A DNA stretch of 25,035 nucleotides from UBA917 sp964435085 (GTDB lineage Bacteria > Patescibacteriota > Patescibacteriia > Patescibacteriales > Patescibacteriaceae), in NCBI GenBank assembly GCA_964435085.1, contig CAYSXQ010000015.1, positions 1 to 25,035 on the forward strand, given 5' to 3'. Of the stretch, positions 15,814 to 23,333 are shown piece after piece. The position numbers and the translations under genes were made by a program. The notes beneath the pieces were generated by a model. The model did not search any database, was not told the DNA's origin, and saw only the letters and a program-made list of their open reading frames with translations. Each line of letters starts with the position of its first letter. Within the stretch, counting starts at the first letter, position 1.

Positions 15814-18336
15814 ATGAAGATAGCTAAGTCAAAAAGAGAACCGAATTTTTCCGAACAAAGTCTTACCAGTCTCTACAAAAGTTTAGCCTCTGGAGCCAAA
15901 GGCTTAAGTAGCAACGAAGCTCGCCTTCGTCTTAAAAAATTCGGCAGCAACGAAATCGCTCAAGCTAAAAGATTCGCTCCTCTTTGGCAATTTTTAGCTA
16001 ATTTCAAAAATCCCCTTATCATCATTTTGATTATTGCTGCCATTATCTCTGGCGCCACCGGCTCAATCAAAAACGCCTTCATTATTCTGTCCATGATCTT
16101 ACTCAGCACCGTCTTGAATTTCTACCAAGAATTTAAATCAGCCAAAGCCGCCAGCAAAATCGCCAAACAACTCCAACTCAAAGTCACCGCCTTACGCTCT
16201 GGACAAAAACTAGAGATTCTTACCAAAGACATCGTACCTGGAGACATCCTCTGCCTCGCCGCTGGCTCCATCATCGCCGCTGATGGCCGACTCATCGAAG
16301 CTGATGACTTTTTTGTTAACGAATCAACTCTTACCGGGGAAAGCTTCCCTGTCGAAAAAACCACCACTACTTCAGGCAAAGAATCCTCACTCCTCGCTGG
16401 CACAACTGTCGTCTCTGGCTTTGGCAAAATGCTCGTCACAAACACTGGATCAAGTACCCAATTTGGTCAAATTGCCAAAAGCCTAGCGGGCAAAGAAGAA
16501 ATCAATGCTTTTGAAAAAGGCGTACTTAGCTTTGGCATGATCATTGTCAAAGCCATTATCTTTATCGTTCTCATCGTCTTCTTTATTAACGCCCTCCTCC
16601 ATCGTGACCTCATTGAATCATTCCTCTTTTCCCTTGCTATCGCCGTTGGCGTCACACCAGAACTCCTACCGGTCATTCTCGCCATCAATATGGGCAAGGC
16701 TTCAGTCAACATGGCTAAGCGCGGTGTCATCGTCAAACGTCTTGATTGCATCCCTGACTTCGGCTCCATGGACCTACTCTGCACCGACAAAACTGGCACC
16801 CTAACTCAAGACAAAATTACCTTAGTTAAATTCACCGATGTTGCTGGTGGCAGCGATGATTCAGTTCTACGCTTAGCTTACATTAATGGCTATTTTGAAA
16901 CTGGTATCAAGAGCTTACTCGACAAAGCTATTCTCGACTTCCGCACCCTCGAACTAAATCATCTCACTAAAATTGATGAAATACCCTATGACTTCCTCCG
17001 CCGCCGTTCTTCAATCATCTTCAGCGATCAAGACCAAAAAATCATGGTCACCAAAGGCGCTCCCGAAGAAATCTTTAAAATCTGCACTCACTATCATCTA
17101 GATTGTGATGAACACTTAACTGCTGCTCGTCTACAACAATTCCAGCACTACTATGAAGACCTCAGTCGCCAAGGCTTCCGCGTACTTGCTATCGCCACCA
17201 AACACCTCGCCAGCGAAGAAAGCTCGCACATCGAAAACAACATGACTCTCAAAGGCTTTGTCGCCTTCTACGACCCACCTAAGCAAGATATCAAACCTAC
17301 TCTTAATTTCATCAAAGATCACGGCATTGAAATCAAAATTCTAACCGGTGATAGCGCCCTAGTTACTGCCAAAATCTGCCAGGAACTAGGACTTGAAATC
17401 AAAGGCATCGTTACCGGTGAAGAACTAGACATCAACCATCTTAGCGACGAAGCTCTCGCCATCAAGGTTGCTGGAGCCACTATTTGCGCCCGTCTCTCTC
17501 CTAGCCAGAAAGAACGCATCATTCTCGCCATGAAAAAAAGCGGCAAAGTTGTTGGCTATCTCGGTGACGGCATCAATGACGCGCCTGCCCTCAAAGCAGC
17601 TGACGTTGGTATTAGCGTTGATAACGCCGTCGACATTGCCAAGGATAGCGCTGACATCATCTTAGTCAAAAAAGGTCTAGCTGAAATTATGGAAGGCGTC
17701 ATCGAAGGTCGTCGCACCTTCGGTAATGCCATGAAATACATGCTCATGAGTCTATCCTCTAATTTTGGCAACATGTTCTCCATGATTGGCGCCGCTCTCT
17801 TCCTACCTTTTCTACCCATGACAGCAAGTCAAATCTTACTCAATAATTTCATTTACGACGTCGCCCAACTCTCCCTCCCTTCTGACAATGTTGATGCCGA
17901 ATATCTAGCCAAGCCTAAGCAGTGGAATCTCAAATTCATAACCCGCTACATGCTAGTCTTTGGTCCCATCAGCTCTCTCTTTGACTTCTTTACCTTCTGG
18001 ATCCTTTACAACTCCATGCATCTTACTGGTGGTGCTTTCCAAGCCGGCTGGTTCCTTGAGTCCCTTGCCACGCAAGTCTTAGTCATCTATGTCATCCGCA
18101 CTCGCAAGATTCCCTTCCTCCAGTCTCGCCCATCTAGCCTCCTTGCGCTCAGCACCGTCTGCGCCGTCTTCTTCGCCCTCATTCTTGTCACTACCAAACT
18201 CGGCCAAGTCTTCGGCTTTACAGTCCTTTCCTTTGGTACCATTGGCCTCATTGCCACCCTAGTCGTTTCTTATCTAATCATCGTTGAAGCTGCTAAACAA
18301 ATCTTCTATCGCAAGTTTCATCAGCCGGATGCGTGA
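15814..18336 (+). CDS. mgtA: MgtA/MgtB-type P-type ATPase, probable Mg2+ importer
   Basis: 840-residue P3B-type cation ATPase. An N-terminal cation_ATPase_N region (about 10-60) leads to the first helices. The actuator loop has TGES (174-177). The M4 helix has VGVTPELLP (about 278-286), the MgtA-type version of the ion site, and phosphorylation occurs in CTDKTGTLTQDK (Asp325). The nucleotide domain has KGAPEEIF, and the hinge has GDGINDAP (about 585-592). The C-terminal membrane domain carries IYDVAQLSLPSDNVD and FGPISSLFDFFTFW, strongly like MgtA/MgtB. All catalytic residues are present. MgtA enzymes bring Mg2+ into the cytoplasm. It is probably cotranscribed with the pseudo-ATPase gene 5 bp upstream and ends at a strong terminator. 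Ion specificity is inferred from family resemblance. Confidence 0.9.
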   Translation: MKIAKSKREPNFSEQSLTSLYKSLASGAKGLSSNEARLRLKKFGSNEIAQAKRFAPLWQFLANFKNPLIIILIIAAIISGATGSIKNAFIILSMILLSTVLNFYQEFKSAKAASKIAKQLQLKVTALRSGQKLEILTKDIVPGDILCLAAGSIIAADGRLIEADDFFVNESTLTGESFPVEKTTTTSGKESSLLAGTTVVSGFGKMLVTNTGSSTQFGQIAKSLAGKEEINAFEKGVLSFGMIIVKAIIFIVLIVFFINALLHRDLIESFLFSLAIAVGVTPELLPVILAINMGKASVNMAKRGVIVKRLDCIPDFGSMDLLCTDKTGTLTQDKITLVKFTDVAGGSDDSVLRLAYINGYFETGIKSLLDKAILDFRTLELNHLTKIDEIPYDFLRRRSSIIFSDQDQKIMVTKGAPEEIFKICTHYHLDCDEHLTAARLQQFQHYYEDLSRQGFRVLAIATKHLASEESSHIENNMTLKGFVAFYDPPKQDIKPTLNFIKDHGIEIKILTGDSALVTAKICQELGLEIKGIVTGEELDINHLSDEALAIKVAGATICARLSPSQKERIILAMKKSGKVVGYLGDGINDAPALKAADVGISVDNAVDIAKDSADIILVKKGLAEIMEGVIEGRRTFGNAMKYMLMSLSSNFGNMFSMIGAALFLPFLPMTASQILLNNFIYDVAQLSLPSDNVDAEYLAKPKQWNLKFITRYMLVFGPISSLFDFFTFWILYNSMHLTGGAFQAGWFLESLATQVLVIYVIRTRKIPFLQSRPSSLLALSTVCAVFFALILVTTKLGQVFGFTVLSFGTIGLIATLVVSYLIIVEAAKQIFYRKFHQPDA

Positions 18337-18383
18337 TGAAAAAGTCAAAAATAGAAAGTTAGAAAGTTAAAAGTCCTCAATTA

Positions 18384-18416
18384 AAAAAAGCTTCTCAGAC
18401 ATCGAGAAGCTTTTTT
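18384..18416. terminator. Bidirectional intrinsic terminator
   Basis: A perfect 13-bp stem (AAAAAAGCTTCTC at 18384-18396 with GAGAAGCTTTTTT at 18404-18416) around a 7-nt loop. A-tracts and T-tracts on both sides let it stop mgtA transcripts from the left and cysteine desulfurase transcripts from the right. The rest of the 91-bp gap holds only a short AGAAAGTT tandem (about 18354-18369). Confidence 0.9.
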
Positions 18417-18427
18417 GTATTTAATTT

Positions 18428-19642
18428 TTATCTGAATTTCTCAACTATACCAGGCAAATGACTCATGAGCTCATCAATCTCTTCTTTAGTATTATTCCTA
18501 CCAAAGCTAAAACGAATCGCACTACGAGCCGCCAGTGGCTCATAGCCCATTGCCAGCAGAGCAGCCGAGGGCTTAGAACTGTTAGACGCACAAGCCGAGC
18601 CTGTAGAGACAGCAATACCGGCCTCCATAGCCAGTGCCATCAGCAAAGACTCACCATCAGCACCCACAAAAGAAATATGAGCATGAGACGGAGAGCTATT
18701 ATCTAAATCGGTATTTAAAATAATCTTAGGAATTTCTTTTTTCACTCTCGCCACAAAATAATTTCTCAATTCCAAGATCTGTTGATTATTTTTTTGCTGA
18801 TCACGCTTAACTATTTCCAAAGCCTTAGCCAAACCAACGACACCAGGAACATTCAACGTACCGCTACGTAAATTTCTTTCGTGGTGACCGCCAAGAGTTA
18901 GCGGTAAAAGCGGCACAGCTTCTTTAACCATAAGGGCGCCAATACCTTTCGGACCATAAATCTTATGAGCCGACATCGATAACATATCCAGCTTTAATTC
19001 AGAAAAATCAGTAGTCAAAAAATTAATAGCTTGAGTGGCGTCAGTATGAAAATATACTTTTAGTGGCGGGATCAATCTCTCACCAGTTGCTAGCGACTGC
19101 CAAGTTTTAAATCTTTGCTCATTAGTCTTTTCTATCAGTCGACCAATCTGCTTGATAGGTTGAATAACCCCCACTTCGCTATTAACATACATAATCGAAA
19201 CCAAAACCGTATTATCCTTAATAGCATTTACAACAGCATCCACTTCGACTAGACCCTTAGCATTAACTGGCAAATAAGTAATTTCAGCAAGACCCTCTGC
19301 TTCCAATTGCCTGCAAGGCTCCAAAATAGCATCATGCTCGATAAGGCTTGTAACGATATGCGGTCTGGCCACAGAGGCCTTAGCCAAGGCTTTAATCAAG
19401 CCAAATAAAGCCAAGTTATTAGCTTCAGTCGCCCCCGAACAAAAAATTACTTCCGAAGGAGTGATATTAAAAAATTTAGCCGTCTCGCGCCGAGCTTTAT
19501 CAACCGCGAGCGCCGCTTCCTGGCCAAAACTATGCACTGACGAAGCATTACCAAACTTCTCAGAGAAATAAGGCAACATAGCCGTCAGTACTTCTCCGTC
19601 GAGTGGCGTTGTCGCACTATGATCAAAATAAATCCTATTCAT
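18428..19642 (-). CDS. nifS: Cysteine desulfurase, NifS/IscS family
   Basis: A cytoplasmic PLP enzyme that strips sulfur from cysteine and passes it as a persulfide to Fe-S or tRNA thiolation pathways. From the ATG at 19642 it has 404 residues starting MNRIYFDHSATTPL, the usual N-terminus. An earlier start at 19666 would add 8 residues. The PLP lysine is in MSAHKIYGPKG (about K227), with a conserved EHDAILEP histidine and the catalytic cysteine in STGSACASNSSKPS (about C351). An extra stretch of about 15 residues (around 175-190, RFKTWQSLATGERL) precedes HTDATQ. The start overlaps the nifU-like stop by 8 nt (ATGAATAG), so the two are coupled. No IscU-type scaffold or IscR is in the window. 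Confidence 0.93.
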   Translation of the reverse strand: MNRIYFDHSATTPLDGEVLTAMLPYFSEKFGNASSVHSFGQEAALAVDKARRETAKFFNITPSEVIFCSGATEANNLALFGLIKALAKASVARPHIVTSLIEHDAILEPCRQLEAEGLAEITYLPVNAKGLVEVDAVVNAIKDNTVLVSIMYVNSEVGVIQPIKQIGRLIEKTNEQRFKTWQSLATGERLIPPLKVYFHTDATQAINFLTTDFSELKLDMLSMSAHKIYGPKGIGALMVKEAVPLLPLTLGGHHERNLRSGTLNVPGVVGLAKALEIVKRDQQKNNQQILELRNYFVARVKKEIPKIILNTDLDNSSPSHAHISFVGADGESLLMALAMEAGIAVSTGSACASNSSKPSAALLAMGYEPLAARSAIRFSFGRNNTKEEIDELMSHLPGIVEKFR

Positions 19643-19886
19643 CGTCGTCTTCTTCGAGTGCTTCAACAGATTTTACTTGTGGCACATCGAGCTTTAATTG
19701 CGGTTCAACACCTTCTTTAATACTCATCATCGCCATGGCACAACCATTACACATACCAATCAATCGCAAAGTCACTACGCCAGTAGCCTCATCAAAACTG
19801 ATAAATTCCATATCACCGCCATCAGCCTGGACTGTTGGACGTAATTTATCTAAGGAATCCTTAATTTTTTGGTCAAATTCAGTCAT
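19635..19886 (-). CDS. NifU C-terminal-domain (Nfu-type) Fe-S carrier
   Basis: Small Fe-S cluster scaffold or carrier of 83 residues from the ATG at 19886 (a TTG at 19901 would add 5). The domain is complete: LRPTVQADGGDMEFISF followed by LIGMCNGCAMAMMSIKEGVE with the CxxC pair that binds a cluster between two subunits. It ends in an acidic tail (EALEEDDDE). The gene directly precedes and overlaps cysteine desulfurase, so the pair is a compact sulfur-donor plus carrier unit. It has a good promoter of its own and diverges from dnaB. Confidence 0.9.
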   Translation of the reverse strand: MTEFDQKIKDSLDKLRPTVQADGGDMEFISFDEATGVVTLRLIGMCNGCAMAMMSIKEGVEPQLKLDVPQVKSVEALEEDDDE

Positions 19887-19915
19887 ATCATTATTAGTCA
19901 AATATAATTACCACT

Positions 19916-19944
19916 ACCATACTAATAAATAAGCACTTTGTCAA
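19916..19944 (-). promoter_or_regulatory. Promoter for the nifU-like/nifS pair
   Basis: On the minus strand TTGACA (19944-19939), a 17-bp spacer and TATGGT (19921-19916). The predicted start is about 19909, leaving a leader near 23 nt to the ATG at 19886. The -35 is a perfect consensus match with ideal spacing. Confidence 0.6.
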
Positions 19945-20022
19945 ATATCATAAACCCTCTTCCTAGACCCTACTCTTTAAATTTTTATCAACTCAACAAA
20001 ACTCTTTAGTCAACAAAATAAA

Positions 20023-20043
20023 GGTATTTTAAACCACAATACC
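20023..20043. promoter_or_regulatory. Small dyad upstream of the dnaB promoter
   Basis: GGTATT (20023-20028) and AATACC (20038-20043) form 6-bp inverted arms 9 bp apart, ending 14 bp before the dnaB -35. It could be an operator. Arms this short arise easily by chance. Confidence 0.2.
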
Positions 20044-20057
20044 CCAAGTTCCACAAG

Positions 20058-20086
20058 TTGAAAAAAGGACCAAGTCTTGGTAAGAT
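20058..20086 (+). promoter_or_regulatory. Promoter for dnaB
   Basis: TTGAAA (20058-20063), a 17-bp spacer and TAAGAT (20081-20086). The predicted start is about 20093, with a 16-nt leader to the ATG at 20109. Its presence argues against using the upstream in-frame TTG at 20058 as the dnaB start, because that codon is itself the -35 hexamer. Confidence 0.6.
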
Positions 20087-20108
20087 GATGATAATAATTT
20101 TTTTAGTC

Positions 20109-21497
20109 ATGGAAACTCTACGTGAAAAAATCGCCCCCCAGAATATCGAAGCCGAAACTCAAATACTCGGTGCTTTATTAGTAGACAGAAATAGCATGAT
20201 CAAAATCGCTGACATGATTCGCAGCGAAGATTTTTACAAAGACGCCAATGGTATCATCTATGGCGCCATGATGGAACTCTACTCCAAGCACAACCCCATC
20301 GACATCTTAAGCCTCTCCAGCAAACTCATCGAGAAAAATAAATTAGAAGCCGTCGGTGGTCGCAGTTATCTGGCCAGTCTAGCCAGTGCCATCGCCAGTG
20401 CCACTAACATCGAGTACTACGCCCAAATCGTTCAAAAGAAAGCCACCCTTCGCCGCCTCATCGACGCCGCTTCACAAATCACTAACCTCGGCTACCAAGA
20501 AGAGGAAGAGCTCGACTCCATTCTCGACCAAGCCGAACAAAAACTCTTCAACGTCTCGCAAAACGTCCTCAAACAAAACTTCTCACCCATCGAAAATCTC
20601 TTAGCCAGCGCCTTCGATCGTATCGACGAACTCCACAAACAAAGCGGCAAATTACGTGGATTACCAACTGGCTTCCACGAGCTCGACAATCTCCTTGCCG
20701 GCCTACAAAATTCCGACCTCATAATTCTCGCGGCGCGACCTTCCGTCGGCAAGACCTCGCTCGCCATGGACCTCGCCCGCCAAGTCGCTATCGGCAGCAA
20801 AAAAGCCGTCGGCGTCTTTAGTCTCGAAATGAGCAAGGAACAGCTTGTCGATAGAATGCTTTGCGCCCAAGCCAATGTCAGTCTCTGGAAGATGCGCACC
20901 GGCAAGCTCTCCGACAACGAAGCCGAAGACGACTTTGCCAAGATCGGTCAAGCCATGGGTGAATTATCCGAAGCTCCTATCTACATCGACGACTCAGCTG
21001 GTCTCAACATCATGGAAATCCGCACTAAGGCACGTCGCTTGCAAATGGAAAAAGGCTTAAGTCTACTAATCATCGACTACTTACAACTCATGGAAGGTCG
21101 CGGCAAATACAAAGACAACCGCGTCCAAGAAGTTTCCGAAATCTCTCGTTCACTCAAGATTATCGCCAAAGAATTAAATATACCTGTCCTTGCTCTCTCC
21201 CAGCTGTCCCGAGCTGTCGAACAATCCAAGCCAGCCATTCCAAAGCTCTCTCACTTGCGTGAATCTGGTTCTATCGAACAAGACGCCGACGTCGTCATGT
21301 TCGTCTATCGTCGTGGTGCCGATCGAAACTACGATCTCAACAACCTCACAGATGATGAAAAATCCCAAGCCTCCATCTATGTTGCCAAACACAGAAACGG
21401 ACCTATCGGCATGGTCGACTTGCGTTTTGATGGCGAAACCGTTAGTTTTAAAAATGACGCTAGACAAAAAGGCTATAGCGATGCGCCAGAATTCTAG
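20109..21497 (+). CDS. dnaB: DnaB replicative DNA helicase
   Basis: Hexameric ATP-driven helicase that unwinds DNA ahead of the replisome and recruits primase. From the ATG at 20109 it has 462 residues (E. coli DnaB has 471). The N-terminal domain begins IAPQNIEAETQILGALL, followed by a linker helix. The RecA-like domain starts at LPTGFHELDNLLAGLQ, with Walker A ARPSVGKTS (about 208-217), Walker B LLIIDYLQLM, then LSQLSRAVE and a C-terminal HRNGPIG with the usual arginine-finger region. No intein is present. The TAG stop falls inside a hairpin. It is divergent from the Fe-S pair and upstream of ybaB and recR on the same strand. Confidence 0.97.
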   Translation: METLREKIAPQNIEAETQILGALLVDRNSMIKIADMIRSEDFYKDANGIIYGAMMELYSKHNPIDILSLSSKLIEKNKLEAVGGRSYLASLASAIASATNIEYYAQIVQKKATLRRLIDAASQITNLGYQEEEELDSILDQAEQKLFNVSQNVLKQNFSPIENLLASAFDRIDELHKQSGKLRGLPTGFHELDNLLAGLQNSDLIILAARPSVGKTSLAMDLARQVAIGSKKAVGVFSLEMSKEQLVDRMLCAQANVSLWKMRTGKLSDNEAEDDFAKIGQAMGELSEAPIYIDDSAGLNIMEIRTKARRLQMEKGLSLLIIDYLQLMEGRGKYKDNRVQEVSEISRSLKIIAKELNIPVLALSQLSRAVEQSKPAIPKLSHLRESGSIEQDADVVMFVYRRGADRNYDLNNLTDDEKSQASIYVAKHRNGPIGMVDLRFDGETVSFKNDARQKGYSDAPEF

Positions 21498-21545
21498 TCC
21501 GCAAGGACTAGCCCCGCGCAGCTCCTCCAAAGGAGCGAAGTGGGG
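21494..21545 (+). repeat. GC-rich double-hairpin element after dnaB
   Basis: Two adjacent hairpins in an otherwise AT-rich gap. The first is CTAGTCC-GCAA-GGACTAG (21494-21511), a perfect 7-bp stem with a GNRA-type loop, and it includes the dnaB stop. The second has an outer stem CCCCGC/GTGGGG (21512-21517 with 21540-21545, one G-T pair) and an inner stem GCTCC/GGAGC (21521-21525 with 21532-21536). No T-run follows, so it is not a standard terminator. It could be a REP-like palindromic repeat, an mRNA 3'-stabilising structure or a small RNA. Confidence 0.5.
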
Positions 21546-21591
21546 TATCTCATTAACTTCCAACACTAATAAATAATTTAAATATAAACAT

Positions 21592-21879
21592 ATGTTCAAC
21601 AAACTCAAGCAAATCAAAGACCTTCGTGACCAAGCCAAAACCATGCAAAGCGCTCTCGCTAGCGAAAGCATCACTTATGAAAAAAACGGCATCAGTATCA
21701 CTATGGATGGCAATATGACCGTTACCAATCTCACTATCAGTGACAAAAGCAGTAGCGACCTAGAACGCAATCTCATCAGCGCCTACAATGAATCCATCAA
21801 AAAAGCTCAGCAAGTCATGGCCAAGAAAATGCAAGAAATAGGCGGACTACCTAATCTGACCGAGCTTCTCAAAGGCTAA
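21592..21879 (+). CDS. ybaB: YbaB/EbfC family nucleoid-associated protein
   Basis: A 95-residue DNA-binding protein that forms tweezer-like dimers. It starts MFNKLKQIKDLRDQAKTMQ, has the central beta strands (ITYEKNGISITMDGNMTVTNLTI), a helix with SAYNESIKKAQQVMAKKMQE, and ends GGLPNLTELLKG, all matching the family in order and length. It stands 2 bp before recR, the classical ybaB-recR pairing, and after dnaB rather than dnaX. The ATG at 21592 follows an AT-rich stretch without a Shine-Dalgarno site. Confidence 0.93.
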   Translation: MFNKLKQIKDLRDQAKTMQSALASESITYEKNGISITMDGNMTVTNLTISDKSSSDLERNLISAYNESIKKAQQVMAKKMQEIGGLPNLTELLKG

Positions 21880-21881
21880 TT

Positions 21882-22481
21882 ATGGCTTATCCTCGCGTCC
21901 TAGAGCAGGTCATTGAGCAACTATCTCGCTGGCCCAGTGTTGGACCTAAGACCGCCGAGCGCTTTGCTTTCTATCTACTCAAACAAAAACCCGAAACTAT
22001 CCGCGACTTAGCCGATAGTTTTCTTGCCTTGCAAAGCAAACTTACTCGCTGTGAGCGCTGTCGAGACGTTACCGTCGAAAACCCCTGCGCCATTTGCCGT
22101 GACAACAACCGTAACCAAGCTCTGCTCTGTGTCGTCGCCGACAGTCGTGACCTCCTTGCCATTGAAGAAACCAAGCAATACAAAGGTCTCTATCACGTTC
22201 TCAACGGCACTATTTCTGCAATCAACAGCGCAAGTCGTGATCAACTAAGCATCAACGAGCTTCTAAGCAGACTTAGAGCGGGTACTATAGAAGAGATCAT
22301 CCTCGCCTTCAATCCCGATATCGAAGGCGAAACCACCGCCCTCTACTTGCTAAAAATCATGACTGGGATTAATATCAAAATCAGCCGCCTAGCCCGAGGC
22401 TTACCGGCCGGTGCCAGCCTTGATTACGCTGACCCCATGACCCTCAGTCATGCCCTCAATTATCGCAATCATATTAAATAA
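21882..22481 (+). CDS. recR: RecR recombination mediator
   Basis: RecR works with RecO (and RecF) to load RecA on SSB-coated gaps. The 199 residues are standard. The N-terminal helix-hairpin-helix is LSRWPSVGPKTAERFAFYLL, followed by a C4 zinc finger (C57, C60, C69, C72) and a Toprim domain with LLCVVADSRDLLAIEET and AFNPDIEGETTALYL. The C-terminal Walker-B-like stretch is SRLARGLPAGASLDYAD. The first Toprim acidic position reads VVAD where others often have VVE. Translation is probably coupled to ybaB (2-bp gap). Confidence 0.95.
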   Translation: MAYPRVLEQVIEQLSRWPSVGPKTAERFAFYLLKQKPETIRDLADSFLALQSKLTRCERCRDVTVENPCAICRDNNRNQALLCVVADSRDLLAIEETKQYKGLYHVLNGTISAINSASRDQLSINELLSRLRAGTIEEIILAFNPDIEGETTALYLLKIMTGINIKISRLARGLPAGASLDYADPMTLSHALNYRNHIK

Positions 22482-22495
22482 TTTTGTTCATTTAC

Positions 22496-22502
22496 AAAGG
22501 AG
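22496..22502 (+). promoter_or_regulatory. Strong Shine-Dalgarno site before the unknown gene at 22509
   Basis: AAAGGAG, 6 nt before the ATG, is one of only two strong ribosome-binding sites I see in the window. It fixes the start of the gene. Confidence 0.7.
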
Positions 22503-22508
22503 TCTATC

Positions 22509-22952
22509 ATGGACAATCCCTACGTAGCAGAGTTGTTACAAAATATTAAAAATCTAGAAATCCTGGAAAAAAATTTTCAGGAATACTTCCGACTATACTT
22601 AATACTGCTCAAAAATCACAGCTCCCTGCAATATATTTCCAGTAGAAACAAGCAATCTAAGTTAACACTATTTGAAGAGTTAGAGAATTTAGCAGCACTC
22701 CTGCAAGAAGAAATTAAACAAATAGTAGAAGTTAATTCTTCTAAAACAAGGGAATTGATTGAAATTCTAAATGCTAAAGCAGAAGATTCAGCCGACTTAA
22801 GCAAGTCCTGGATGGAAATAGCCATGAGTCAGGCTTGTCTAAGCTTTGAATGTCGAGAACAAAAATTTGCAGCAGCAGTCATCAAAGCCTTGCGTCAATC
22901 CCAACCAATAGCTATAGCTCTATTTGAGCAACAAAAAAACCGACTCAATTGA
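22509..22952 (+). CDS. Unknown helical protein downstream of recR
   Basis: I do not recognise a family. The 147 residues are almost entirely predicted helix with regular leucine spacing (LLQNIKNLEILEKNFQEY; LFEELENLAALLQEEIKQIV), suggesting a helical bundle or short coiled coil. There is no signal peptide or membrane segment. Two cysteines (CLSFEC) lie near residue 115. Codon choice (GCA, ATA, TTG, GAA) differs from the C-ended codons of recR and dnaB. It has a strong Shine-Dalgarno site and ends inside the left half of a terminator, so the last codons (KNRLN-stop) are part of the terminator stem. Possibly acquired or highly expressed; no function can be assigned. Confidence 0.75.
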   Translation: MDNPYVAELLQNIKNLEILEKNFQEYFRLYLILLKNHSSLQYISSRNKQSKLTLFEELENLAALLQEEIKQIVEVNSSKTRELIEILNAKAEDSADLSKSWMEIAMSQACLSFECREQKFAAAVIKALRQSQPIAIALFEQQKNRLN

Positions 22953-22963
22953 GTCGGTTTTTT
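22934..22963. terminator. Bidirectional terminator overlapping a stop codon
   Basis: A perfect 30-nt palindrome: an A6 tract, then ACCGACTC-AATT-GAGTCGGT in the centre, then a T6 tract. The TGA at 22950-22952 lies in it. It serves the plus-strand unknown gene and, from the other side, rplU (stop at 22974). Confidence 0.9.
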
Positions 22964-22973
22964 CTTTTTAATC

Positions 22974-23288
22974 TTAGGCAATGGAATTGATAGTCAGTTT
23001 AGTATACAACTGTCTGTGACCAACATTCTTCTTGTAGTGAGTTTTGTTTTTAAACTTGATCACACTAACCTTGTCAGCCTTAGCGTGCTCAACTACCGTA
23101 GCAGTTACTGCTTCGCCGAGACTTGGCTTGCCAAGATTAATGCTAGTGCCGTCACTTTCAGCAATCAACAAAGTATCTAATTTAACTTTAGCGCCAATTT
23201 CAGCTTCCAACTTCTCCACTCTCAAGCTTTCACCTTCCTTGACCTTGTATTGTTTGCCACCAGTTTTGATTACAGCAATTTTTGTCAT
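22974..23288 (-). CDS. rplU: 50S ribosomal protein L21
   Basis: A 104-residue ribosomal protein binding 23S rRNA. It begins MTKIAVIKTGGKQYKVKEG, the universal L21 N-terminus, and carries the C-terminal YKKNVGHRQLYTKLTI. I chose the ATG at 23288; an upstream start at 23303 adds 5 residues with no family support. Unlike the common rplU-rpmA order, no rpmA (L27) follows: the next thing downstream is the shared terminator. It follows the WecA-like gene by 45 bp on the same strand, and may have its own promoter in that gap, although I cannot identify one with confidence. Confidence 0.96.
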   Translation of the reverse strand: MTKIAVIKTGGKQYKVKEGESLRVEKLEAEIGAKVKLDTLLIAESDGTSINLGKPSLGEAVTATVVEHAKADKVSVIKFKNKTHYKKNVGHRQLYTKLTINSIA

Positions 23289-23333
23289 ATAGTTTTTATT
23301 CAATAAAAAAGACGCTTACGCGATGAAGATAAT

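Noticed and set aside
19945..20057. TTATCAACT upstream of dnaB as a DnaA box or origin
   Set aside because: It differs from the DnaA-box consensus at more than one position and stands alone; no cluster or origin-type AT repeats with boxes are present.
20492..20941. 149-codon open frame antisense to dnaB
   Set aside because: Low-complexity Ser/Arg/Leu composition typical of antisense frames, and the plus strand clearly encodes DnaB.
21174..21674. 166-codon minus-strand frame crossing the end of dnaB, the hairpin element and the start of ybaB
   Set aside because: It overlaps two well-supported genes, has no ribosome-binding site and no recognisable domain.
23289..23333. CGC-GTAA-GCG hairpin with T-run upstream of rplU as a terminator or L21 leader
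   Set aside because: The stem is only 3 bp, too weak for a terminator, and it does not resemble a leader I can name.
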